Shown here in pieces: positions 7,866-15,320 of a DNA stretch of 18,450 nucleotides. Numbering within the stretch: the first letter of the stretch is position 1; every line of letters starts with the position of its first letter. The notes under the pieces are model-generated. The model did not search any database and was not told the origin of the DNA. It worked only from the letters and a program-made list of their open reading frames with translations. The translations under genes were made by a program, and so were the position numbers. The DNA comes from Prevotellaceae bacterium (GTDB lineage: Bacteria > Bacteroidota > Bacteroidia > Bacteroidales > Bacteroidaceae). Where the stretch lies: contig JAISIB010000033.1 in assembly GCA_031262265.1 (NCBI GenBank), positions 1 through 18,450 on the forward strand. Reading direction: 5' to 3'.

Positions 7866-8375
7866 TCACTCCTTATACATACTCATCCTCACATAGAAAA
7901 CGACGAGCGTGCCTATTAGAAGAATGAAGAAAAGGGACATGACAAACATACTGAGTGCGTGGGCTTTTCCTATGGCAATCAAGTAGGAGACATTGTTCAA
8001 GTAAGCAAATAGCAGTAGGAGCAATACTTTCAAGTGCCGCATCAGACGGATACCCAGCCGGTATAGGTATGCTTCATTGTAGGCAGTGCGTTTAATCGGA
8101 TAGTTGAAGTGTCTATAAAACCTTTCCGAGAGAGAAAAGAGCAGGTAGAATGCCGTAGCAACCAGCGGAAGCGTCCACAAGGAAGAAGGATTTCCCCAGC
8201 CGTCTATTTCTCCGGCTACGTTGTAATGTATGGGAATACGAATGGCGGCATCCAGCTGCTGATAAAAAAGGAGCGGATAGTACGTTGCGAGTAAAGTAAT
8301 CCCTGACAGAGCCTCCAAGATATAATCGTAGCGGTCTCTTCGTAAAACGCCGGTATTGGGAATGAGACTAAACAT
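7866..8375 (-). CDS. DUF1648 domain membrane protein
   Basis: This 169-residue membrane protein has about four helices (roughly 18-38, 64-83, 114-136, 141-163). Between helices 1 and 2 is IPIHYNVAGEIDGWGN (about 47-61), the signature of DUF1648, a domain first noticed in SdpI-type immunity proteins and many short membrane proteins. It lacks the rest of SdpI, so an immunity or signalling role is not supported, and I assign no function. It starts 40 nt after the endonuclease gene on the same strand and may share its transcript; no clear -7 element lies in the gap. Its base composition resembles the chromosome more than the AT-rich R-M genes. Confidence 0.75.
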   Translation of the reverse strand: MFSLIPNTGVLRRDRYDYILEALSGITLLATYYPLLFYQQLDAAIRIPIHYNVAGEIDGWGNPSSLWTLPLVATAFYLLFSLSERFYRHFNYPIKRTAYNEAYLYRLGIRLMRHLKVLLLLLFAYLNNVSYLIAIGKAHALSMFVMSLFFILLIGTLVVFYVRMSMYKE

Positions 8376-8415
8376 ACGTGGTATAATTTTCTCTCGCTAT
8401 GTAATACTCTGATTT

Positions 8416-9324
8416 TTAAAATAACTCTTCCAATATTACCGGCAAATCTACATCTAAGTTACCTTTATAATCTGTATGCGGAATATTTAGTTTTCTTAGT
8501 ATTTCACCAAATCTTTTGTACCCGTCCTTATCTCTCAACGCTACCCAATTCACGTCTAACTGATCGCATTGATTTTTGTTTTGAAGTGAAAGCGTATCGG
8601 CAACAAATACATTGCTATCGCGGGCAATAATTGCATCGGCACTTTCGGGATTTCCCTTACCCATAAGTTTCACTTCGCACAAATATTCTTTGCCGTTGTT
8701 CAACAAATAGAAGTCAATTTCCCTATCCACCTTTTTCCCTTTATCCTTGACAAAGTGCGATGCGTCATAATTATTCTCAGGAACTTGATATAACCTGCAC
8801 AAAGTTAGCATTAAATATTTTTCCGCCCTTTTGCCCGCCGTACTCCACAATCCACCCCGCAATGCTGCGCGTTTCACCGCCAAAGTATTGATAATAATTA
8901 AACTTTCAGACACATTTAAATCAACAGAAACACCTTTCATCTTAATGGTCAAAGTCAAATCAATTTCTTTTTCCATTTCTACAAGTGCCTGAATGCTTTG
9001 ATATAACGAATCAAAGTGTTCATTAGCAGTTTCTATCACGACGGTTTTTATACCAGTATTGTGCATATTCGTGATAGTTTTCTTGTTTATTCCTGCATTT
9101 ATAGCATATTCATCAGGTGCAATATTTTCATTCATAAAAGCACACCTATACCACTCAATAGTAATGTCTTTTGAATTAAGTTTTGCATCCACTATTTTCC
9201 TGAAAAAGTCCATAGCAAATTGTAAAAACTCCGCATTTATTAGATTTACAATTTCAATTCTGTAATCTTGCGACTTTATTACGCGAGTGATAATGTTTTT
9301 CACTATTTGATCGGTAAGTGTCAT
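8416..9324 (-). CDS. Type II restriction endonuclease, CfrBI-like
   Basis: This 302-residue protein is the nuclease of an R-M pair. A PD-(D/E)XK core is visible: Asp 204 in REIDFYLL and Glu 217-x-Lys 219 in LCEVKLMGKG, with a further acidic helix around Glu 168 (LWSTAGKRAEKY). The sequence agrees with the CfrBI family as I know it, whose type member recognises CCWWGG. The N-terminal half (1-140) is helical and probably handles DNA recognition and dimerisation. Its ATG overlaps the methyltransferase stop (ATGA at 9321-9324), so translation is likely coupled and follows methylase synthesis. It is much richer in A+T than nadB and the ATPase genes. The nuclease fold is well supported; the subfamily is from recognition without a search. 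Confidence 0.72.
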   Translation of the reverse strand: MTLTDQIVKNIITRVIKSQDYRIEIVNLINAEFLQFAMDFFRKIVDAKLNSKDITIEWYRCAFMNENIAPDEYAINAGINKKTITNMHNTGIKTVVIETANEHFDSLYQSIQALVEMEKEIDLTLTIKMKGVSVDLNVSESLIIINTLAVKRAALRGGLWSTAGKRAEKYLMLTLCRLYQVPENNYDASHFVKDKGKKVDREIDFYLLNNGKEYLCEVKLMGKGNPESADAIIARDSNVFVADTLSLQNKNQCDQLDVNWVALRDKDGYKRFGEILRKLNIPHTDYKGNLDVDLPVILEELF

Positions 9325-10703
9325 CTCGTTGTATTTTTAAATTGTTCCAATGTTAGAAAAGTTGTAGGATGATGTTCTCTGAAAACACTCTGCATTTTTT
9401 GTTTGGATTGCATATACTCAAAGTATTTTGGTTCTTGTTCAGTAAGAAAAAACAAACGCTCTAACGCTTTTGCTGTTCGTCCGACTGTTCCACTACCTCC
9501 GAAGGGATCAAAAATCAAATCGCCTTTGTAAGAATAATATTGTATTACACGCTTACAAAGTTCAACGGGAAAGATGGCCGAATGTACTTTATCAAAACAA
9601 GGGTCAATTTTCCAAACATTGCTTGTTTCATAGCCATCCATGACCTTGCTTTCTTCAACAGTTTTATTGTTATAGCTACGAATATTCCAGTCCAATAGTT
9701 TTTCAGTTGATTTACGGTAAACCATTAAATACTCCGTAATGGAATTTGGTTTATATCCCAATGGTTTTCGGTGCTGCATAAATCCTCCAATTCGATTTTT
9801 GACACTCGCTTCGGGCTTAAGCCAAACGATGTCATCAATAAATTCCCATCCATTTTTTACTAAATACGGATGCAAATCAAAAGGAATACCGTATCTCTTA
9901 CTCGAGTGCGAACGACTTACACGTGGAATAATAATAGGAGAAGTATTGACAATCAAGAAACGTCCTTCTTTTGTAATACGATGTGTTTCTTGAAAGACTT
10001 TGTCCAAAAAATCAAGATATGCCTGATAAGAGGGATAAATAGAATAATCGCGTGCATTGTAATACGGTGGTGATGTAAAAGTTAAATGTATACTTTCATC
10101 AGGAACGTATTTTAGTACTTCTAATACATCAGCATTGACAACTACATTCTTAAGAAAATCGTATGTTTCGGCATGTGGTAAAACATTGTTAGTCTTTTTC
10201 TCTTTTGCAAAATATTCTTTGTAAATCACTGTTCGCACCATTTCATTTTCATGATTTACGAGCGGCTTCAAATGTGTCTCAACCTCTTTATCATTTTCAA
10301 AAACCAGCAAACCGCGAATCGCCTGACAAATTATTTTAGGGTCGCTATCCTCTAAAAAACTATATAGTAACGATTTGTTTTTATGTTGTCGTTGCCGTCC
10401 AATCGAAGACACTATTTCCCTCCGAACTCCCGTATCAGTCTCATGTAGGTATAAAGCATACAAACTGTTTACATCGGATTTTCCATTCAGTTTTCCGATG
10501 TTTTTGACTGCATTTAAGCGTACTTGCGGATGATTATGATTTAAAAGACTATACAGGAAATCGGGATTGAAATTATCAGGTAATTGTCCCAGATTTTCAA
10601 GAATATAGTTAATACTACCAACGTCCCGTTGTGTATTTAATAGAGAGGCAATATCGCCGTTACCTCTTTGTTTCAATTTCGTAATACATTCTTTCGTTAC
10701 CAT
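9321..10703 (-). CDS. HEAT-repeat / DNA methyltransferase fusion (modification enzyme of R-M)
   Basis: This 460-residue protein protects host DNA from the adjoining nuclease. Residues about 44-166 form four HEAT-like repeats of about 31 residues (for example HPQVRLNAVKNIGKL and DTGVRREIVSSIG). The methyltransferase follows: catalytic motif IV TSPPY at 210-214, target region about 225-385, and the AdoMet-binding motif I DPFGGSGTVG at 399-408. Motif IV before motif I is the beta-class order. SPPY is typical of N4-cytosine enzymes, in line with M.CfrBI, though N6-adenine cannot be excluded. The HEAT domain is an unusual addition. There is no controller-protein gene, but an 11-bp palindrome sits just before the start. 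The gene is AT-rich and probably horizontally acquired. Confidence 0.85.
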   Translation of the reverse strand: MVTKECITKLKQRGNGDIASLLNTQRDVGSINYILENLGQLPDNFNPDFLYSLLNHNHPQVRLNAVKNIGKLNGKSDVNSLYALYLHETDTGVRREIVSSIGRQRQHKNKSLLYSFLEDSDPKIICQAIRGLLVFENDKEVETHLKPLVNHENEMVRTVIYKEYFAKEKKTNNVLPHAETYDFLKNVVVNADVLEVLKYVPDESIHLTFTSPPYYNARDYSIYPSYQAYLDFLDKVFQETHRITKEGRFLIVNTSPIIIPRVSRSHSSKRYGIPFDLHPYLVKNGWEFIDDIVWLKPEASVKNRIGGFMQHRKPLGYKPNSITEYLMVYRKSTEKLLDWNIRSYNNKTVEESKVMDGYETSNVWKIDPCFDKVHSAIFPVELCKRVIQYYSYKGDLIFDPFGGSGTVGRTAKALERLFFLTEQEPKYFEYMQSKQKMQSVFREHHPTTFLTLEQFKNTTR

Positions 10704-10707
10704 GATT

Positions 10708-10718
10708 TATACAGTATA
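10708..10718. promoter_or_regulatory. Palindrome at the R-M operon start (TATACAGTATA)
   Basis: TATAC-A-GTATA is a perfect 11-bp inverted repeat lying 5-15 nt upstream of the methyltransferase ATG, where bound protein could block translation or transcription. Eleven of its bases and flank (ATACAGTATAC) recur 3 nt before the GH2 start codon. Possible operator; unproven. Confidence 0.3.
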
Positions 10719-10754
10719 CGCCGTCGAAGGTACAATTTTTATTTCAAATAAAGT

Positions 10755-10770
10755 AAGTAAATGATTACTT
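10755..10770 (-). other. Weak AT hairpin at the nadB stop codon
   Basis: AAGTAA-ATGA-TTACTT can form a 6-bp stem that includes the nadB stop. It contains almost no G-C pairs and has no clean T tract, so it is a poor terminator. The R-M genes may therefore receive read-through transcription from nadB. Confidence 0.25.
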
Positions 10771-12330
10771 ATGCGGATAATCTATCGTATAGTGCAGGCC
10801 GCAACTTTCTTTGCGCTCAATCGCCTGACGCATGATGAGGTAGCCGACGTTGACCATATTGCGCAATTCGCAGATTTCGCGCGAAGCATAACTACGTTTG
10901 AATAGACTCTCCGTCTCTTCATAGATGATGTCGAGCCGCTTCCATGCGCGTTCGAGCCGTAGGTTTGAGCGCACGATGCCTACATAGCTGCTCATAATCT
11001 GCGTCACTTCCTTCATGCTTTGCGTGATAAGAATCATTTCTTCATTAGAGGTCGTACCTTCGGCGTTCCATTCGGGAATATGTTCGTTCCATGTGTAGTT
11101 ACCCAGCACGCCGACGCTGTGTTTGGCAGCCGCATCGGCATATACCACAGCTTCTATCAGCGAATTGGAAGCCAGTCGATTGCCACCGTGCAGTCCGGTA
11201 CAAGAACATTCACCGACCGCGTACAAACGTTCTATGGACGACTGTGCATCTAAATCCACCAAAATGCCTCCGCACAGGTAGTGTGCGGCAGGAGCTACCG
11301 GAATATAGTCTTTGGTGATGTCGATGCCCAGCGTAAGACACTTCTCGTAGATGTTCGGAAAGTGGTGTTTAGTTTCTTCTGCGTTTTTATGCGTTACGTC
11401 CAAGTAGACACATTCGTCGCCTCGCGTTTTGATCTCATTATCGATGGCGCGTGCCACAATATCTCTCGGTGCGAGTTCCAGACGCGCATCATATTTTTGC
11501 ATGAACTCCTTTCCGTCTTTCGTGCGCAAGGTGGCACCGTAGCCTCGCATAGCTTCCGAAATCAAGAAAGCGGGGCGGTCGCCCGAATGATATAGAGCGG
11601 TGGGATGAAACTGTACGAACTCCATATCCTTGACAGTACCTTTCGCCCGATAGACCATAGCGATACCGTCACCGGTAGCTACCAACGGATTGGTAGTCGT
11701 TTGATAGACGGCACCGACTCCTCCCGTAGCCATCAACGTCACTTTGGCGAGGAACGTATCTACTATGCCCGTAACAGGATCGAGTATGTACGCACCGTAA
11801 CACTTGATGTCGGGCGTCTGGCGGGTAACGGTAATCCCCAAATGGTGCTGCGTAAGTATCTCTACGGCAAAGCGATTCTCATAGACGTCGATATTCGTAT
11901 GCCGGCGCACCGCTTGAATCAAACTATCTTGTATCTCGGCACCGGTATTGTCCTTGTGATGTAAGATACGAAACTCCGAATGGCCGCCTTCGCGGTGCAA
12001 ATCAAACTCTCCCCGTTCGTTTTTATCAAAATCCACTCCCCAACTAATCAATTCTCGGATTTGTCCGGGTGCTTCGCGCACTACTTTTTCAACGGCTGCA
12101 CGATTGCTCAGGAAATCGCCCGCAATCATCGTGTCCTCAATGTGTTTCTCGAAGTTATCTACCAGCGTGTTCGTGACGGACGCCACGCCACCTTGCGCGT
12201 AATATGTATTTGCTTCTTCCAAATTGGTCTTACAAATCAACGCGACCGAGCCTTTGCCTGCCACTTTCAGCGCAAAACTCATTCCGGCAATGCCCGACCC
12301 GATCACGAGAAAGTCATATTTTCGTATCAT
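10765..12330 (-). CDS. nadB: L-aspartate oxidase
   Basis: The 521-residue FAD enzyme oxidises L-aspartate to iminoaspartate, the first step of de novo NAD synthesis. The dinucleotide-binding motif is GSGIAG (11-16). Other family blocks follow: NTYYAQGGVA, HREGGHSEFRIL (112-123), ATGGVGAVY, FVQFHPTAL, RDIVARAI with Arg 289, AAHYLCGGI with His 350, and HGGNRLASNSL with Arg 385. These agree with the E. coli active-site residues Arg 290, His 351 and Arg 386. Length is usual (about 520-540). The partner nadA and also nadC are absent from the window. The start overlaps the end of the RNA methyltransferase gene by 17 bp, so the two are probably one transcript. Confidence 0.94.
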   Translation of the reverse strand: MIRKYDFLVIGSGIAGMSFALKVAGKGSVALICKTNLEEANTYYAQGGVASVTNTLVDNFEKHIEDTMIAGDFLSNRAAVEKVVREAPGQIRELISWGVDFDKNERGEFDLHREGGHSEFRILHHKDNTGAEIQDSLIQAVRRHTNIDVYENRFAVEILTQHHLGITVTRQTPDIKCYGAYILDPVTGIVDTFLAKVTLMATGGVGAVYQTTTNPLVATGDGIAMVYRAKGTVKDMEFVQFHPTALYHSGDRPAFLISEAMRGYGATLRTKDGKEFMQKYDARLELAPRDIVARAIDNEIKTRGDECVYLDVTHKNAEETKHHFPNIYEKCLTLGIDITKDYIPVAPAAHYLCGGILVDLDAQSSIERLYAVGECSCTGLHGGNRLASNSLIEAVVYADAAAKHSVGVLGNYTWNEHIPEWNAEGTTSNEEMILITQSMKEVTQIMSSYVGIVRSNLRLERAWKRLDIIYEETESLFKRSYASREICELRNMVNVGYLIMRQAIERKESCGLHYTIDYPHK

Positions 12331-12865
12331 AACCGTGTATTTTTATCAGCTTATTAAATAAATCCCATATCACGATGCCGGCTGTCACCGACACGTTGAG
12401 CGAATGTTTTGTTCCGTATTGTGGTATTTCGATGCAGCAGTCACATGCGTCCACGACCTCTTGTCGTACACCTTTCACCTCGTGTCCGAGTATGACGGCA
12501 TACTTGCGCGTATCCGGACAGAAGTCTTGTAACGAGATGCTACCTTCGGCTTGTTCGACGGCGCAGATCGTGTATCCTTCTTCGCGCAGCTCCGCCACCG
12601 CATCTATGGTCTGTTTGAAATATCTCCATTCCATCGAATATTCTGCCCCGAGTGCCGTCTTGTGAATCTCGGGTTCGGGCGGCACTGCGGTGATGCCGCA
12701 CAGATAGATAGCTTCTACACGAAAAGCATCTGCCGTTCGGAATACCGAACCTATATTATGCAGGCTACGAACGTCGTCAAGCACGACGATTAGCGGTATC
12801 TTGGCTGCTTCTTTGAACGCGTCGGGTTGTAAACGGTTGAGTTCTCGAATAGTAAGTTTGCGCAT
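12314..12865 (-). CDS. TrmH/SpoU (SPOUT) family RNA 2'-O-methyltransferase
   Basis: This 183-residue protein is a SPOUT-fold methyltransferase that should methylate a ribose 2'-OH in tRNA or rRNA with AdoMet. The three family motifs are present: LHNIGSVFRTADAF (motif 1), VILGHEVKGV (motif 2) and PQYGTKHSLNVSVTAG (motif 3, forming the knot). It lacks the N-terminal L30e-like domain of RlmB-type members, so the substrate cannot be named. The start at 12865 is chosen because a TAnnTTTG element lies at 12883-12890; the longer frame from 12922 would begin upstream of that promoter. The 3' end overlaps nadB by 17 bp. Confidence 0.88.
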   Translation of the reverse strand: MRKLTIRELNRLQPDAFKEAAKIPLIVVLDDVRSLHNIGSVFRTADAFRVEAIYLCGITAVPPEPEIHKTALGAEYSMEWRYFKQTIDAVAELREEGYTICAVEQAEGSISLQDFCPDTRKYAVILGHEVKGVRQEVVDACDCCIEIPQYGTKHSLNVSVTAGIVIWDLFNKLIKIHGYDTKI

Positions 12866-12882
12866 CGTTTTCGATTTTTCCG

Positions 12883-12890
12883 CAAAATTA
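12883..12890 (-). promoter_or_regulatory. Promoter -7 element for trmH-like gene and nadB (TAATTTTG)
   Basis: On the minus strand TAATTTTG fits TAnnTTTG exactly, with ATTG 19 nt upstream as a -33 element. It lies 17 nt before the ATG at 12865 and fixes that start. Confidence 0.5.
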
Positions 12891-12923
12891 GTAAAGAAAC
12901 GCCTCAATTCAATAAAAATCACC

Positions 12924-12931
12924 TATCTTCG
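12924..12931 (+). promoter_or_regulatory. Probable -7 element for the GNAT gene (TATCTTCG)
   Basis: One mismatch from TAnnTTTG, 48 nt before the chosen ATG at 12980. A second near match (CATCTTTG, 12934-12941) lies just downstream. It is divergent from the trmH-side promoter within a 114-bp intergenic region. Confidence 0.35.
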
Positions 12932-12979
12932 TGCATCTTTGCTACTGTGGGAACACAAAACAAGCAGTATACAAACGCC

Positions 12980-13459
12980 ATGAATAGGATAATTCTTATA
13001 CCCATTACAGATGCCGACATCCCGCAGGTGATGCGGTGGATGGACAAGCCGCACGTTAAGCAATGGTTTGAGCATCCCGATGAATGGTTGTACGAAATGC
13101 AGCACCGACACGACGAATTTGCCTTCATCCGGCATTTTATTGCGATGTACGGACTAACGAAAATCGGTTTTTGTCAGTATTATGACTATTTTTATGCGCA
13201 GGAAGCGAGTTACCCGATAACTGTGCCGCAGTACGCGTACAGTATAGATTATCTCATTGGCGAGGAAGCATACTTGCGGCAGGGGCTTGGCAAAGCCATG
13301 ATTCGTCTGCTGATCGAGAGAATCAAGGCACTGGGCGGCAAAGAGGTTTTGTCTGATCCTATGCCCGAAAATGAGATTTCACAGCGCACTCTGCGTTCTG
13401 TCGGATTTAGAAGAATTACAGACGAACTGCACGGAATGAGATTGGAAGAAAGTGATTAA
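12980..13459 (+). CDS. GNAT N-acetyltransferase, AAC(6')-like
   Basis: This 159-residue acetyl-CoA-dependent acetyltransferase resembles the AAC(6') branch of the GNAT superfamily. At the N-terminus is PQVMRWMDKPHVKQWFEHP, like the start of AAC(6')-I enzymes. The acetyl-CoA pyrophosphate loop is RQGLGK, followed by SDPMPENEISQRTLRSVGFR, matching the conserved NxxA-xxxYxxxGF end. Known relatives acetylate aminoglycosides, but chromosomal members of this branch often have other or unknown amine substrates, so I make no resistance claim. ATG 12980 is preferred over GTG 12947, which lies at the expected transcription start. The GH2 gene follows after 43 nt and may be cotranscribed. Confidence 0.78.
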   Translation: MNRIILIPITDADIPQVMRWMDKPHVKQWFEHPDEWLYEMQHRHDEFAFIRHFIAMYGLTKIGFCQYYDYFYAQEASYPITVPQYAYSIDYLIGEEAYLRQGLGKAMIRLLIERIKALGGKEVLSDPMPENEISQRTLRSVGFRRITDELHGMRLEESD

Positions 13460-13502
13460 ATACAGGGATAAAACAATGTTATTACAAAATACAGTATACA
13501 CC

Positions 13503-15320
13503 ATGAGGAAAGCAATGCTTATCACACTGTTGTTGTCGGTGACAACGGCATACGCCCAAAACGATGTAGTGATGCAGAATGTGTTTGCCAGAAACGTCAC
13601 ATCGCTCAACGGCAGTTGGAATTACATCATCGACCCCTTTGATATGGGTTATTATGACTATCGGTTAAACGAAAATCCTAATGGCTTCTTTAAAAATCAA
13701 AAGGCGAAAAATTCACAACACTTAGTGGAATACAACTTTGATACTTCGCCGTTGATGGTTCTTCCGTCGGATTGGAACACCAAAAACCCGCAACTGTTTT
13801 TCTACGAAGGAAGTATTTGGTTCAAGAAAGATTTTGTTCACACCAAACAGCCAGGCCGGCGCACTTACATCTATTTCGGAGCAGCCAACTACGATACCAA
13901 AGTGTACGTCAACGGCACAAAAGTGGGCGAACACACGGGTGGATTCACTCCTTTCGAGTTTGACGTGACCAATGTTTTGAAAGATGGGAATAATTTCGTG
14001 GTCGTTCGTGTCAACAACGAACGCATTCCGTCGGGCGTTCCTACGGTGAATGCCGACTGGTGGAATTACGGAGGCATCACGCGCGACGTGCTATTGGTTA
14101 GCGTGCCCGACGTGTTTATAGACGACTATTTGATACAATTGGAGAAAGGGCGTTATGACAACATTGTCGGCTATGTCCGGCTCAACCAAGCCGTTGAAAA
14201 GCCGATAACCGTTGAGATTCCTGCGTTGAGCTTGCGCCAAACCGTACGTACCGACGTTTCGGGAAAGGCTACCGTCAGCTTGCGCGCCAAACCCGAACTA
14301 TGGAGTCCCGATCGTCCGCTTCTTTATGAAGTACGTATATTGTCTGAAAACGATACGATTACCGACCAAATCGGTTTTCGCCAAATAGAAACGGTAGGAA
14401 AAGAAATACGCCTTAACGGGAAAAAGATATTCTTGAAAGGCATTGCCATCCACGAAGAAGCACCGTTTAGGCAAGGGCGCGCATGGTCGCCAGAAGATGC
14501 AAAGACAACCATAGGTTGGGCAAAGGAGTTGGGATGCAATTTCGTTCGACTGGCTCACTATCCGCACAACGAACATATCGTACGCGAAGCCGAACGGCAA
14601 GGAGTCATGGTTTGGTCGGAAATTCCGGTCTATTGGACGATTCATTGGGAGAACCCCGATACGTATGCGAATGCCGAACGCCAATTAGACGAAATGATTG
14701 ACCGCGATAAAAATCGTTGCAACGTCATTATCTGGTCGGTTGCCAATGAAACGCCGCACAGCGAAGCACGCGACGCCTTTTTGGAGAAACTGGCCGCACG
14801 TACACGACTGAAAGATTCGACGCGCCTCCTCAGCATGGCGATGGAAGTGACGAGCACATACGACAATACCAGTAAGATCAATGACTATATGCACCGTTAC
14901 GTAGATATTATTAGTTTCAATAACTATCTGGGCTGGTACGGCGGCACGCTCAATGATTTGAATACGCGCCGTTGGGATATTCCGTACGATAAACCGTTTT
15001 TTGTCAGCGAGTTCGGAGCAGGCGCCTTGCAAGGTAAGCATGGTACGACCGATGAAATCTGGACGGAAGAATACCAAGCCGAGCTATATCGCCGCACGCT
15101 TGCCATGTATGACAAGGTAGAAGGCTTTGCCGGATGTAGTCCGTGGATTTTGGTCGATTTTTATTCGCCGCGTCGCCAGCTTAACGACATTCAAGACTTT
15201 TTCAATCGCAAAGGAATTATCTCGAACAACGGCATCCGCAAACAAGCATTCTACGTCTTGCAAGATTTTTATCGGAGAAAGATAACTCCTCTCACACCGC
15301 AGGTAGACTATGCCCGTTAA
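13503..15320 (+). CDS. Secreted glycoside hydrolase family 2, beta-glucuronidase-like
   Basis: This 605-residue exported enzyme should cleave beta-linked terminal sugars from glycans or conjugates. Residues 1-19 form a signal peptide (MRKAMLITLLLSVTTAYAQ) without a lipobox Cys. Then come the sugar-binding jelly-roll (about 30-200, with NGSWNY and WWNYGGITRDV), an Ig-like domain (about 205-300) and a TIM barrel. Glu 416 in WSVANE is the acid/base and Glu 503 in VSEFGAG the nucleophile. RDKNRCNVIIWSVANE is close to E. coli GusA, and NRK (568-570) matches the NxK carboxylate-recognition motif of beta-glucuronidases. The active-site loop 1 of E. coli GUS is missing. It could still be a beta-galactosidase. 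No SusC/SusD is nearby. ATG 13503 is chosen for the signal peptide; its stop overlaps dgt. Confidence 0.83.
   Translation: MRKAMLITLLLSVTTAYAQNDVVMQNVFARNVTSLNGSWNYIIDPFDMGYYDYRLNENPNGFFKNQKAKNSQHLVEYNFDTSPLMVLPSDWNTKNPQLFFYEGSIWFKKDFVHTKQPGRRTYIYFGAANYDTKVYVNGTKVGEHTGGFTPFEFDVTNVLKDGNNFVVVRVNNERIPSGVPTVNADWWNYGGITRDVLLVSVPDVFIDDYLIQLEKGRYDNIVGYVRLNQAVEKPITVEIPALSLRQTVRTDVSGKATVSLRAKPELWSPDRPLLYEVRILSENDTITDQIGFRQIETVGKEIRLNGKKIFLKGIAIHEEAPFRQGRAWSPEDAKTTIGWAKELGCNFVRLAHYPHNEHIVREAERQGVMVWSEIPVYWTIHWENPDTYANAERQLDEMIDRDKNRCNVIIWSVANETPHSEARDAFLEKLAARTRLKDSTRLLSMAMEVTSTYDNTSKINDYMHRYVDIISFNNYLGWYGGTLNDLNTRRWDIPYDKPFFVSEFGAGALQGKHGTTDEIWTEEYQAELYRRTLAMYDKVEGFAGCSPWILVDFYSPRRQLNDIQDFFNRKGIISNNGIRKQAFYVLQDFYRRKITPLTPQVDYAR

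Noticed and set aside
7861..7873. AGGAGT-C-ACTCCT palindrome at the end of the DUF1648 gene
   Set aside because: A one-base loop cannot form a usable hairpin, and no T tract follows on the minus strand, so it is not called a terminator.
8376..10764. Flanking direct repeats or a controller (C) gene for the R-M cassette
   Set aside because: No matching repeats at the two ends and no helix-turn-helix frame were found by eye.
12866..12922. Longer start for the TrmH-like protein
   Set aside because: A promoter element at 12883-12890 falls inside it, and the family alignment begins after the later ATG.
13452..13502. Longer GTG start for the GH2 protein
   Set aside because: It overlaps the GNAT stop and would place 17 polar residues before an otherwise clean signal peptide.
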